A stretch of 44,085 nucleotides of DNA. Source: Bacteroidales bacterium (GTDB taxonomy: Bacteria > Bacteroidota > Bacteroidia > Bacteroidales > VadinHA17). Positions 36,292 to 44,085 of this stretch are shown in pieces. The notes beneath the pieces are model-generated. The model did no database searches and was not told the DNA's origin. It saw only the letters and a list, made by a program, of their open reading frames with translations. The stretch is taken from positions 1 through 44,085 of the forward strand of contig JAGGWN010000065.1 in assembly GCA_021157415.1 (NCBI GenBank), given 5' to 3'. Numbering within the stretch: the first letter of the stretch is position 1; each line of letters begins with the position of its first letter. The position numbers and the translations under genes are program-made.

Positions 36292-38880
36292 ATGAAAAGA
36301 ATAAGCTTTGTATTCGTTTTAATACCGGGCATTATCCTTATTTCCTGTGCCCGACAGGAACTTAAACCAAGAGAACAGGTTTTACTTAGAGACAACTGGA
36401 CGATCCAGTCGTCATCAAGGGTAAAGGCAGAAGGAAAAATCATCTCCACTACTGATTATCATCCTGAGGGGTGGTATCCTGTTTCCATGCCTTCCACTGT
36501 TTTGGCAGCCCTTGTAAAAAATAAGGTGTTTCCCGATCCTTATTACGGAACAAACATAGAATCTCTGCCCGGGTATGTAAAAGGCAGAATGCACTATATT
36601 CCTGAGAACAGTCCCTACAGGGTTCCCTGGTGGTACCGGACAGAATTTACAATCCCGCAAAGTTTTAGGGGGAAGAAGATATGGCTGGATTTCCACAGTA
36701 TCAATTACCGGGCCAATGTCTGGCTCAATGGTCGATTGGTAGCAGACACTTCTGCCATAGAAGGGGCTTATCGTCTCTATAATCTGGATATAACAAAATA
36801 CGCCGTTGCCGGGGCCTCCAATGTCCTGGCCCTTGAGATCTACCCGCCCCGGAAAAATGACCTGACCATTACCTGGGTTGACTGGAATCCTACTCCTCCC
36901 GATATGGCCATGGGAATCTGGTATGATGTCTCATTGCATGCTACCGGTACGGTGAATATTCAACATCCTTATATTGTAACAAAACTGAACCTGCCTGCTA
37001 CCGATACTGCCAGGCTTATTATAACAACAGAACTTAACAACAACGGGGAGAAAGAAATAACTGGCACCCTGACCGGAAATATTGAAAACATTGTATTTTC
37101 TCAGAAAGTCACGCTGGCTCCCGGCGAAACCAGAATGATCACTTTTTCTCCCAAGAAGTACCGGCAGCTGGTGATTGCAAATCCTCGTCTCTGGTGGCCC
37201 CACACAGTGGGTCCGCAAAATCTTTATGATCTGAACCTGAAATTCGAGGCCAACGGGAAGGTGTCGGATGTATTGCAACAGCGTTTTGGTATCAGGGAAA
37301 TCACCTCATATATGAACAATTTTGATAACAAGCATACCAAAGTTTTTCAGATCAATGGAAAAAACATTGTCATACGTGGCGGAGGATACGTTCAGGATAT
37401 GTTATTACGTCCCTCAAGAAAAAATATGGAGGCAGCCATTCTTTACGCAAAACATATGAATCTGAATGCTTTGCGTATGGAAGCCCCGCGTGGATCCGAC
37501 GCGCTCTTCGACATGTGTGATGAAAACGGGATTCTCCTCATGGTCGGGTGGTGTTGTTGCAGCACCTGGGAGCACTGGGATGTATGGACCCCGCATACGG
37601 CAGATATTGCCGAGGCAAGCTGGAAAGATCAGATCATCCATCTCAGAAACCACCCCTCTGTATTCACATGGTTGTACGGTAGTGATAAATTCCCGCCGGC
37701 TGATATAGAAAAAAGATACATTGCTGTCCTGGATAAGTATGACGGGACACGGCCCTATGAATCTTCCGCCACCGGAGACCCGAGTGCTATTGCCGGTAAC
37801 ACCGGCGTATGGATGGGACCTTATCCCGACGTGTATGCCTATGAAGTACCTTCCTACTGGTATGGAAAGCTGGAGTTTAATACGGAAGCTGCGCCGGGAG
37901 GAGAACAGTTGCCCCCCATTGAAAGTATGCGAAAAATGATGCCGAAAGAAGATCTGTGGCCTGTCAGCAGATCCTGGAAACTGCGTTTGCATAAAGCGTT
38001 TTATCCCCAGGCCAGGAAAGCACTGTTCTCACGATACGGTAAGCCGGCCGGACCGGAAGAATACTGCATGAAATCACAGGTGTTCCAGAAAGAAGCTACC
38101 CGGGCCATGTTTGAAGCTTTTGCCGGGAACAAATACCGCTCAAGCGGTATTATCTACTGGATGTATAACTCTGCCTGGCCTTCCCTCTACTGGCAATTAT
38201 ACGATTATTTTCTAACACCCAACGGGGCTTTTTACGGAACAAAAAAAGCCTGTGAGCCTTTGCACATTCAATATTCATACGGCGACTCGGGCATTTATGT
38301 AATCAACGGTTATTACCGGGATTTTCATAATCTGAAAGCTTCCGCACAGATTTATGATCTCAGCATGCAGGAAAAATATTCCGGGGAAGTACCTGTGGAT
38401 ATTTCATCCGACAAAAGCAGGAAAGTGCTGAACATTGACTGGCCGGAGAATTTAAGTAGTGTATATTTCCTGAAACTGCAATTAAGGGATGATGACAATA
38501 AGTTGATTTCCTCCAATTTTTACTGGTTGTCCAACAAAGGAGACAAAAAGGCCGATTTTACCGCATTGAATAGTCTTCCTGAAGTAAGCCTGGATGTTGC
38601 CATATTATCATCACAAAAAGAAGGGGATCATTATATCCTCTCAGTGACCCTGGAAAACCCATCTGCCTACCTGGCTTTTGATATAAACCCTTCCGTAAAA
38701 AAAGGGCAGACAGGCGAACTGGTTACGCCGGTTTTCTGGGAGGATAATTATTTTTCATTGCTCCCGGGAGAGAAGCGAAAGGTAACTGTTACTTTCAATG
38801 CCGGTGATCTGGATGGCAGAAAACCCTTACTGGAAGTTAAAGGATGGAATATAAAAAAGATAACGAAAGACATTGAATAG
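36292..38880 (+). CDS. GH2 exo-beta-D-glucosaminidase-like lipoprotein
   Basis: This 862-residue lipoprotein (LISC, C19) has the GH2 mannosidase/glucosaminidase layout: jelly roll with YRTEFTIPQSFRGKKIWLDF near 115-140, Ig-like domain, TIM barrel, and C-terminal beta-domains. The acid/base position reads G-S-D465 in WLYGSDKFPP instead of the usual GNE, and the nucleophile is E532 in FNTEAAPGG. Family knowledge: a GSD acid/base is the hallmark of exo-beta-glucosaminidases (CsxA type), which release glucosamine from chitosan-like chain ends. It fits the NagA/NagB genes in this window. Related beta-mannosidase-type activities remain possible. It is convergent with the next gene, 3 nt apart. Confidence 0.82.
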   Translation: MKRISFVFVLIPGIILISCARQELKPREQVLLRDNWTIQSSSRVKAEGKIISTTDYHPEGWYPVSMPSTVLAALVKNKVFPDPYYGTNIESLPGYVKGRMHYIPENSPYRVPWWYRTEFTIPQSFRGKKIWLDFHSINYRANVWLNGRLVADTSAIEGAYRLYNLDITKYAVAGASNVLALEIYPPRKNDLTITWVDWNPTPPDMAMGIWYDVSLHATGTVNIQHPYIVTKLNLPATDTARLIITTELNNNGEKEITGTLTGNIENIVFSQKVTLAPGETRMITFSPKKYRQLVIANPRLWWPHTVGPQNLYDLNLKFEANGKVSDVLQQRFGIREITSYMNNFDNKHTKVFQINGKNIVIRGGGYVQDMLLRPSRKNMEAAILYAKHMNLNALRMEAPRGSDALFDMCDENGILLMVGWCCCSTWEHWDVWTPHTADIAEASWKDQIIHLRNHPSVFTWLYGSDKFPPADIEKRYIAVLDKYDGTRPYESSATGDPSAIAGNTGVWMGPYPDVYAYEVPSYWYGKLEFNTEAAPGGEQLPPIESMRKMMPKEDLWPVSRSWKLRLHKAFYPQARKALFSRYGKPAGPEEYCMKSQVFQKEATRAMFEAFAGNKYRSSGIIYWMYNSAWPSLYWQLYDYFLTPNGAFYGTKKACEPLHIQYSYGDSGIYVINGYYRDFHNLKASAQIYDLSMQEKYSGEVPVDISSDKSRKVLNIDWPENLSSVYFLKLQLRDDDNKLISSNFYWLSNKGDKKADFTALNSLPEVSLDVAILSSQKEGDHYILSVTLENPSAYLAFDINPSVKKGQTGELVTPVFWEDNYFSLLPGEKRKVTVTFNAGDLDGRKPLLEVKGWNIKKITKDIE

Positions 38881-38883
38881 CCA

Positions 38884-40431
38884 TTACGTCAGGCTCAGGC
38901 TGCCCCATCCTTTCCGGTATTCTCTTTTCACAAATTGATTGGCTTCTTCAAAATTGGTGATCCTTATGTTTTCTCCATCCCATTTATAATTAATATAGCG
39001 TCCTGGAAACACAAACCCTTCCATCTCGCCGTAAACAGGGTCTTTTCTTTTTATTTTTTTCCGGATATTAAAGCTGCGAAGCAACAGATTCCCCATCAAT
39101 ACGGTTTCGGTCAGCGGGCCGGCATATCCTTCGAAAGGTGAGTCCACCTCCGCATTACCGTAACCTGCGATACATGCATCCACAAACTGCCAGTAATGTC
39201 CATCCATGCCTCCTTCCACACGCGGATATTTCTGCGGCACATGAATATCTTTATTCCTTGATAAAGGCAATAATATCGGGTTACGTCCCCCCCAGCCACA
39301 GGCAGCCATTCCTTTTGTGCCGATAAACAAGGTGGCGCCTTCATAATCATTCAAACCGGGCCAGTCACCCAGTATCTCATTCATATTTTTATCGGAGTCC
39401 AGCAGGTCGGGCCGTTCCGGGATGATGCCTCCGTCCATCCAGTACAGGTCGAGTTTTTTTTCATTTTTTAACTTGTACCGGAAGCGGATAGAACTTGACA
39501 CGGGCCCGCTTTCTGGATATTGGGCTTCTGAGAAGATCCCGTCATAGACGGTGCTGGCACTACCTGAAACTTCCACAGGATAACCCAGGCCCAATAACTT
39601 GAAGGGAGGCCCCATAATGTGGCATCCCATATCGCCCAGGGCGCCGGTACCGAACCTCCACCACCCACGCCAGTTAAAAGGAACCAGGTTATCAATATAT
39701 TCAATCTCCGGGGCGGTGCCCAGCCACAGATCCCAGTTCAATTCTTTCGGCACAGGCGGATGTTTCTCCGGCCAGGGAATCCCCTGTGGCCATACCGGCC
39801 GGTCGGTCCAGCAATAAACCTTTTCGACCTCGCCCAGCACATCTGCTTCCAGCCACTCCCGGAGGGTACGCATGCCGTCACACGAAGCCCCCTGATCACC
39901 CATCTGGGTAACTACCTTGTATTTTTGTGCTGCCTGTGTTAAAATACGGGCTTCATAGATATCGTGTGTCAACGGTTTCTGGAGATATAAATGTTTATGA
40001 AGTTGCATGGCACTCAGGCCGACAATAGCGTGGTTATGATCGGGAATGGCTACCGTTACGGCATCAAAATGTTCATGCTCCTTATCGAACATCTCACGCC
40101 AATCATGATAATAGGGTGCCTTAGGGAATTCTTTGCGGATGGGTGCCGCCTGCCGGTCATCCACATCGCAAAGGTGAGATATGACAACATTTTTCCGGGG
40201 TGTTTTCATAAAAGCATGAATATCCGCCGCTCCTTCTCCCCCACAGCCAACAGCGGCAATATAAAGCTTGTCACTCGGAGCAACATGACCCAGCCCGCTG
40301 ACAGCATAACTCGGCACAACCGTGAGAGTAGTGACACCGGCAGCCGTCAACCCCACAAATTTCCTCCGGGATAGTCCCGGAGGCTGACTTGTGGCTTCTT
40401 CCTTTGTCTGTACATTGTTTTTTTTCATCAC
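38884..40431 (-). CDS. Gfo/Idh/MocA family oxidoreductase with Tat signal
   Basis: This 515-residue protein has a twin-arginine signal (S21-R-R-K-F) and then a Rossmann fold with VGCGGEG at 61-67, HLCDVDD, AIPDHNHAIVG and LQKPLTHD near 150, the family EKP position with Gln in place of Glu, as in several secreted members. The C-terminal substrate domain includes FGTGALGDMGCHIMG, with the conserved Cys-His. Family knowledge: such enzymes oxidise sugars or glycosides with bound NAD(P), some making 3-keto-glycosides. It is 29 nt downstream of a DUF1080 gene in the same direction. The pair looks like an oxidative glycoside-cleavage unit in the periplasm. Confidence 0.92.
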   Translation of the reverse strand: MMKKNNVQTKEEATSQPPGLSRRKFVGLTAAGVTTLTVVPSYAVSGLGHVAPSDKLYIAAVGCGGEGAADIHAFMKTPRKNVVISHLCDVDDRQAAPIRKEFPKAPYYHDWREMFDKEHEHFDAVTVAIPDHNHAIVGLSAMQLHKHLYLQKPLTHDIYEARILTQAAQKYKVVTQMGDQGASCDGMRTLREWLEADVLGEVEKVYCWTDRPVWPQGIPWPEKHPPVPKELNWDLWLGTAPEIEYIDNLVPFNWRGWWRFGTGALGDMGCHIMGPPFKLLGLGYPVEVSGSASTVYDGIFSEAQYPESGPVSSSIRFRYKLKNEKKLDLYWMDGGIIPERPDLLDSDKNMNEILGDWPGLNDYEGATLFIGTKGMAACGWGGRNPILLPLSRNKDIHVPQKYPRVEGGMDGHYWQFVDACIAGYGNAEVDSPFEGYAGPLTETVLMGNLLLRSFNIRKKIKRKDPVYGEMEGFVFPGRYINYKWDGENIRITNFEEANQFVKREYRKGWGSLSLT

Positions 40432-40460
40432 TCATAAAAGTTAGTTTTTTGTCTCCCCGT

Positions 40461-41177
40461 TTATTTCAGGAGAGGTCTTACCGACACTTCCTTAAAAAAA
40501 ACAACATCCTTGTCACTATGATTTTGTAATCCTATATACCCGAAATCCGGACGGGGACCACGCAAAGGTTCAAAGTCAAACTTGCTGGGCGGAACAGGAT
40601 CGCCTTCCGTATAATCGGTCACTTTCACCCCGTTCACATAAACAATCGTCCGGGGTCCGTCCAGGGTAATTTCCATTGTATTCCACTCAGGTCCAGGTTT
40701 TCCGGGTTTGGCGAGAGGTTTGGTCAGCGAATACAACGTGCCGGTATAGTGGTAATCATTTTCATTGGAGAGATCCGGACGATTATCTATTTGTACTTCA
40801 TAGCCGTAATTCACTGGCATCCAGGCTTCACGGGGTTTTATCGGGATGCGTATGAAAACCCCGGAGTTATCGTTTTTATCACGCATCCTGAAGACTACAC
40901 GGATCGTACAATTCCCGAATTTCTCGCCTGTCCAGTATAATAGGCCCATCCCACCATGTGTTTTTATCAGGCCGTTTTCCACGGTCATGTAACCAGGCCC
41001 CACATGTTTCCATCCGGTCAGATCCTTGCCGTTAAAAAGAGGCCTCCATTCGCTTTTTGTCTTTTGTCCGGAAGGGGTCTCATGCTTTACCGGGTTAACA
41101 CCGGCAAATCCGGCAATCATCACAGAGAAACTCAACAATGATCCTAAAAGGAATCGTTTTGCATTTAGTGTTTTCAT
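40461..41177 (-). CDS. DUF1080 (3-keto-disaccharide hydrolase) family secreted protein
   Basis: This 238-residue protein has a signal peptide and a single lectin-like beta-sandwich of PF06439: WRPLFNGKDLTGWKHVG near 45-60, NSGVFIRIPIKP near 105, YEVQIDNR, and EWNTMEITLDGPRTIVYVNGVKV near 165-190. Family knowledge: members cleave 3-keto-glycosides produced by a Gfo/Idh/MocA dehydrogenase, giving a non-hydrolytic-first route for glycoside breakdown. The Gfo/Idh/MocA gene follows 29 nt downstream, which matches that pathway. The start is supported by the signal peptide and by a promoter 24 nt upstream. The oligosaccharide cleaved is not known. Confidence 0.88.
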   Translation of the reverse strand: MKTLNAKRFLLGSLLSFSVMIAGFAGVNPVKHETPSGQKTKSEWRPLFNGKDLTGWKHVGPGYMTVENGLIKTHGGMGLLYWTGEKFGNCTIRVVFRMRDKNDNSGVFIRIPIKPREAWMPVNYGYEVQIDNRPDLSNENDYHYTGTLYSLTKPLAKPGKPGPEWNTMEITLDGPRTIVYVNGVKVTDYTEGDPVPPSKFDFEPLRGPRPDFGYIGLQNHSDKDVVFFKEVSVRPLLK

Positions 41178-41200
41178 TTTTCAACCATTTAATAGTTTTA

Positions 41201-41230
41201 CAAAAATATACCTGTCGCATTCTCATCAAA
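41201..41230 (-). promoter_or_regulatory. Promoter of the DUF1080-oxidoreductase operon
   Basis: On the minus strand TTTG (41227-41230) and TATTTTTG (41201-41208) are 18 nt apart, one or two short of the usual 19-20. Transcription would start close to the DUF1080 ATG at 41177. Confidence 0.5.
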
Positions 41231-41608
41231 TGCACCTTATAAAATTAATCATAATTCATAACCATTTATCATTATTTATGATTTTTTAACAGATCCGGTT
41301 TAAATACGATTCTTCCACATAATACCTTCATGCAGGAAGCCGCCAGGTATGGTCATGCCTTCCATAGGCTTATCCTGGTATATTTTCCTTGTCTTTTCTT
41401 GCAGGGATAAGACCTGACGAATCGTCCAACCCGGGTGTGGCAGGGTGACACAGAATCTCTTTCTTAAAAATACTTATCTGGCCAATGAACCTGAAATACA
41501 AAGTATTTGGGCATCAGGGCCGGTTCGACAGTAATGATTTACAACGCTGTTAAAAAGATATTATTCACTTTTTACGAAAATTAGCATCAAATTATTTAAA
41601 AAAATATG
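41231..41608. other. Intergenic region with a possible gene remnant
   Basis: Most of this divergent gap shows no gene. On the minus strand an open frame without start between 41300 and 41473 reads protein-like (for example TLPHPGWTIRQVLSLQ and EGMTIPGGFLHEG) and ends at a stop at 41300-41302. I do not recognise the family. It may be the 3' remnant of a lost gene. Confidence 0.25.
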
Positions 41609-41631
41609 TAGGTTTGAACATTCAAAACCTA
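41609..41631 (+). promoter_or_regulatory. -7 element of the MFS gene inside an imperfect palindrome
   Basis: TAGGTTTG at 41609-41616 matches TAnnTTTG, about 66 nt before the MFS start. It is the left arm of a 23-nt palindrome running TAGGTTT to AAACCTA (41609-41631). No TTTG is present 19-20 nt upstream. The overlap suggests repressor control. Confidence 0.45.
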
Positions 41632-41681
41632 TAATGCATTATTGTATTTTAAGCTATGTTAATCTTTAAAACCCAGACAAG

Positions 41682-43160
41682 ATGATAAAAGAAGGAACTT
41701 ACAACAAAAATGTTGTGGTCGTTATTGCTGCAGTTGCGGCTACGGGGGGGTTACTTTTTGGATTTGACACCGGTGTGATTTCCGGGGCCATCCCGTTTTT
41801 TCAGCAAAACTTTCAGCTTAGTAACAGCATGATTGAAAACATTACCACAGCCGGCTTGATCGGTGCTGTAATCGGGGCTGCTTTCACCGGAAGATTATCC
41901 GATATTTTCGGACGGAAGAAAACCATCCTGACGGCAGCCGTAATATTTGTTATTGGTGCCGCCTGGTCGGGATGGGCTCCCAATGCACATATACTTATGT
42001 ACGCCCGTCTGTTCATCGGCCTGGCTATCGGAATATCCTCTTTTTCTGTTCCTTTGTATATTGCTGAAATTTCACCTTCAAAAATCAGGGGCCGGCTGGT
42101 TTCTCTTTTTCAACTTCTTATTACCATCGGCATCCTGGTATCTTACCTCAGTGACCTGGTTTTTGCCAATAACAACGATGTGGAATCATGGCGTCCTATG
42201 TTGTATGCCGGAGTTGTACCGGGACTGATTCTTCTGATCGGGATCCTGTTCCTACCTGAAACGCCCCGTTGGCTTATTAGTAAGGGTCGTGAAGAAGAAG
42301 GCCGCAGAATCCTGAAACGAATTGAAGAACCTGAGATCGTTGAAAATTCCATTCAACAAATTAAAGACGAAATAGAAAAAGACAAGGAACGTCCTAATTT
42401 CAGGGAGGTCTTTCGTCCCTGGTTACGGAATGCCCTGATCATCGCTGTAGGGATCATGTTCATTCAACAGTTTGTCGGCATCAATACGGTAATCTATTAC
42501 AGTCCGAAAATATTTATGATTGCCGGATTTGAAGGAGCCCGTGCCGGGATTTGGGGGTCGGTAAGCGTCGGGGTGGTTAATGTCTTATTTACGATTCTCT
42601 CATTATTCCTGATAGATAAGCTTGGCAGAAGAAAGCTTTATTTTATCGGGTTAAGTGGCATCATTATTTCTCTTTTTGCCCTGGGACTGGTATTTGCTCT
42701 CCACACTCAGCTCGGAGATACCGGGAAATGGCTCGCTATTGTCTTTGTATGGATATATATTGCTTTCTTTGCCATCAGTTTAGGACCTCTCGGATGGCTG
42801 ATCATCTCGGAAGTTTTTCCGTTGCGCATCCGCGGCATCGGGACGTCCATCGGATCGCTTTCCAACTGGTTTTTTAACGGATTGGTGGCTTTTACCTTCT
42901 TTAAAATTATCCGGTTATTCACCGTTCATGGTACCGGCATTATCACCCAGGAAAAGCTATATGATGCTGCCACCAACAGTTTTGTTACCAAAGCAGTCGA
43001 TAATGGGAATCCGGCAGGCGCCTTTTGGTTTTATGCAGCCATAGGAATCCTGGCCATTATCTGGGGATATTTTTATCTGCCCGAAACCAAAGGTGTTTCT
43101 TTAGAGAAAATTGAAGAACACTGGCGGCAGGGGAAAAAACCCAGGGATTTGAAGGAATAA
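41682..43160 (+). CDS. Sugar porter family MFS transporter (XylE/GalP-like)
   Basis: This 492-residue inner-membrane protein has 12 predicted helices and sugar-porter signatures: FGFDTGVISGAIPFF near 27, GRLSDIFGRKK near 70, FLPETPRWLISKG near 190, QQFVGINTVIYYSP near 262, and LPETKGVSLEKIEEHW at the C-terminus. Family knowledge: these proteins import glucose, xylose, galactose or similar monosaccharides by proton symport or uniport. The gene stands alone between a divergent promoter region and its own terminator. It could take in monosaccharides released by the surrounding hydrolases; cargo is not evident. Confidence 0.94.
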   Translation: MIKEGTYNKNVVVVIAAVAATGGLLFGFDTGVISGAIPFFQQNFQLSNSMIENITTAGLIGAVIGAAFTGRLSDIFGRKKTILTAAVIFVIGAAWSGWAPNAHILMYARLFIGLAIGISSFSVPLYIAEISPSKIRGRLVSLFQLLITIGILVSYLSDLVFANNNDVESWRPMLYAGVVPGLILLIGILFLPETPRWLISKGREEEGRRILKRIEEPEIVENSIQQIKDEIEKDKERPNFREVFRPWLRNALIIAVGIMFIQQFVGINTVIYYSPKIFMIAGFEGARAGIWGSVSVGVVNVLFTILSLFLIDKLGRRKLYFIGLSGIIISLFALGLVFALHTQLGDTGKWLAIVFVWIYIAFFAISLGPLGWLIISEVFPLRIRGIGTSIGSLSNWFFNGLVAFTFFKIIRLFTVHGTGIITQEKLYDAATNSFVTKAVDNGNPAGAFWFYAAIGILAIIWGYFYLPETKGVSLEKIEEHWRQGKKPRDLKE

Positions 43161-43167
43161 AGCATAT

Positions 43168-43206
43168 CCGAACAAAAAACCCGGCTTTTAACCGGGTTTT
43201 TGTTCG
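43168..43206 (+). terminator. Terminator after the MFS gene
   Basis: A long hairpin with arms including CCGGGTTTTTGTTCGG lies 8-46 nt after the MFS stop and carries a T-run within its 3' arm. It probably works for both strands. Confidence 0.8.
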
Positions 43207-43540
43207 GTGTAAGTAATCTCTAACCCACATGCCATGATCTCATCATATGTGTCTGATTATATATCCCCATTTTTGCAGGACAATATATATTCCATTTCGT
43301 CTTTTGTATGTTTTATGAAATTTTTACTCTATTACAAAATAAATTATTCCAAATTACGCATTAGGAAGAGAGAAACGTTCTGACCTCATACACTTATGAT
43401 CCCGATTCATGCTGACTTAGAACATCTTTTATTCTGCGAATGTGGAATGATTAGATTTTATTTGTCGATTACGCAATAGATAACTTTTGGAACTTTCTAT
43501 TGTGGATTCCTGGTTAATATCTTTATCCGCTCAACGCTGT
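43207..43540. other. Intergenic, nothing recognised
   Basis: About 330 AT-rich bases between the MFS terminator and the tandem repeat array. No gene, hairpin or promoter was seen that I can support. Confidence 0.5.
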
Positions 43541-44085
43541 CAGGATGCTCCGCACTCTGACAGGTGGAACGGATACCTGACTCGCCAGCGTCCGCAGGAA
43601 CCTGGCAGTGTCGGGAAAATGCAAACAAAACAAATCAACACTCGCAGGATGCTCTGCACTCTGTCAGGTGGAGAGGATACCTGACCTGCCAGCGTCCGCA
43701 GGAACCTGGCAGTGTCGGGAAAATGCAAACAAAACAAACCAACACTGTCAGGATGCTCCGCACTCTGACAGGTGGAGCGGATGCCTGACTCGCCAGCGTC
43801 CGCAGGAACCTGGCAGTGTCGGGAAAAATGCAAACAAAACAAATCAACACTCTCAGGATGCTCCACACTCTGTCAGGTGGAGCGGATACCTGACTCGCCA
43901 GCGTCCGCAGGAACCTGGCAGTGTCGGAAAAAATGCAAACAAAACAAATCAACACTGTCAGGATGCTCCACACTCTGTCAGGTGGAAAGGTTTCCTGACC
44001 TGCCAGCTTCCGCAGGAACCTGGCAGTGTCGGGAAAAATGCAAACAAAACAAACCAACACTGTCAGGATGCTCCGCACTCTGTCA
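43541..44085. repeat. Tandem 104/105-bp repeat array, continues past window
   Basis: Copies start at 43541, 43645, 43749, 43854, 43959 and 44064 (the last cut off). Each has the same order: CAGGATGCTC, a degenerate hairpin with GTCAGGT and ACCTGAC arms, a second short inverted repeat (GCCAG/CTGGC), and an A-rich tail (ATGCAAACAAAACAAA). Period differs by one base because of a poly-A run of 4 to 6 in each copy. On the minus strand the 105-bp copies stay open as 35-residue repeats, in one frame of 147 codons, but the 104-bp copies break the frame. No direct evidence of translation. Confidence 0.95.

Noticed and set aside
43635-44078. Minus-strand 147-codon repeat protein
   Set aside because: The frame exists only because 105 is divisible by 3; neighbouring 104-bp copies break it, and there is no start context or flanking gene.
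43541-44085. CRISPR array or integron attC array
   Set aside because: There are no distinct spacers between repeats, the whole 105-bp unit is conserved, and the expected attC core sites are not seen.

Overview
The window is chromosomal DNA from a member of the Bacteroidota, most likely Bacteroidales or a close relative. The evidence is a SusC/SusD pair with FecR anti-sigma and ECF sigma genes, many secreted lipoproteins, starts with mostly weak Shine-Dalgarno sequences, and promoter-like TAnnTTTG elements, one with a TTTG box exactly 20 nt upstream. No rRNA, tRNA, CRISPR array, phage gene or transposase was recognised.

The window is a glycan-utilisation region, mostly on the minus strand. 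From 1 to 2564 lie three sulfatase genes in one operon; the middle one is a decayed pseudogene. From 3213 to 13040 is a complete polysaccharide utilisation locus (PUL): ECF sigma, FecR, SusC with an STN signalling domain, SusD and a GH2 beta-galactosidase-like lipoprotein. Its susC leader holds a candidate antisense RNA. From 13242 to 26376 follow a wrecked FAD oxidoreductase gene, a large uncharacterised DUF6067-like hydrolase, a GH127/GH146 lipoprotein, nagA, a sodium/solute symporter, nagB, and a beta-propeller/GH29 fusion. This segment is bracketed by two near-identical double-palindrome elements.

From 26810 to 32990 is an intracellular disaccharide module: an OtsA-OtsB trehalose synthase/phosphatase fusion, divergent from a HAD-GH65 phosphorylase fusion followed by a P-loop kinase. 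From 33127 to 43160 come a second beta-galactosidase-like GH2, a GH2 with exo-beta-glucosaminidase hallmarks (acid/base in a GSD motif), a Tat-exported Gfo/Idh/MocA dehydrogenase paired with a DUF1080 (3-keto-disaccharide hydrolase) protein, and a sugar-porter MFS transporter. The right edge is an array of 104/105-bp tandem repeats that runs off the window.

Taken together, sulfatases, beta-galactosidases, a fucosidase-like enzyme, an exo-glucosaminidase and NagA/NagB with a symporter suggest use of a sulfated, fucosylated, amino-sugar-containing glycan (mucin-, keratan- or marine-type). GH127 and the 3-keto-glycoside pair point to additional substrates. The substrate assignment is inference from enzyme families.
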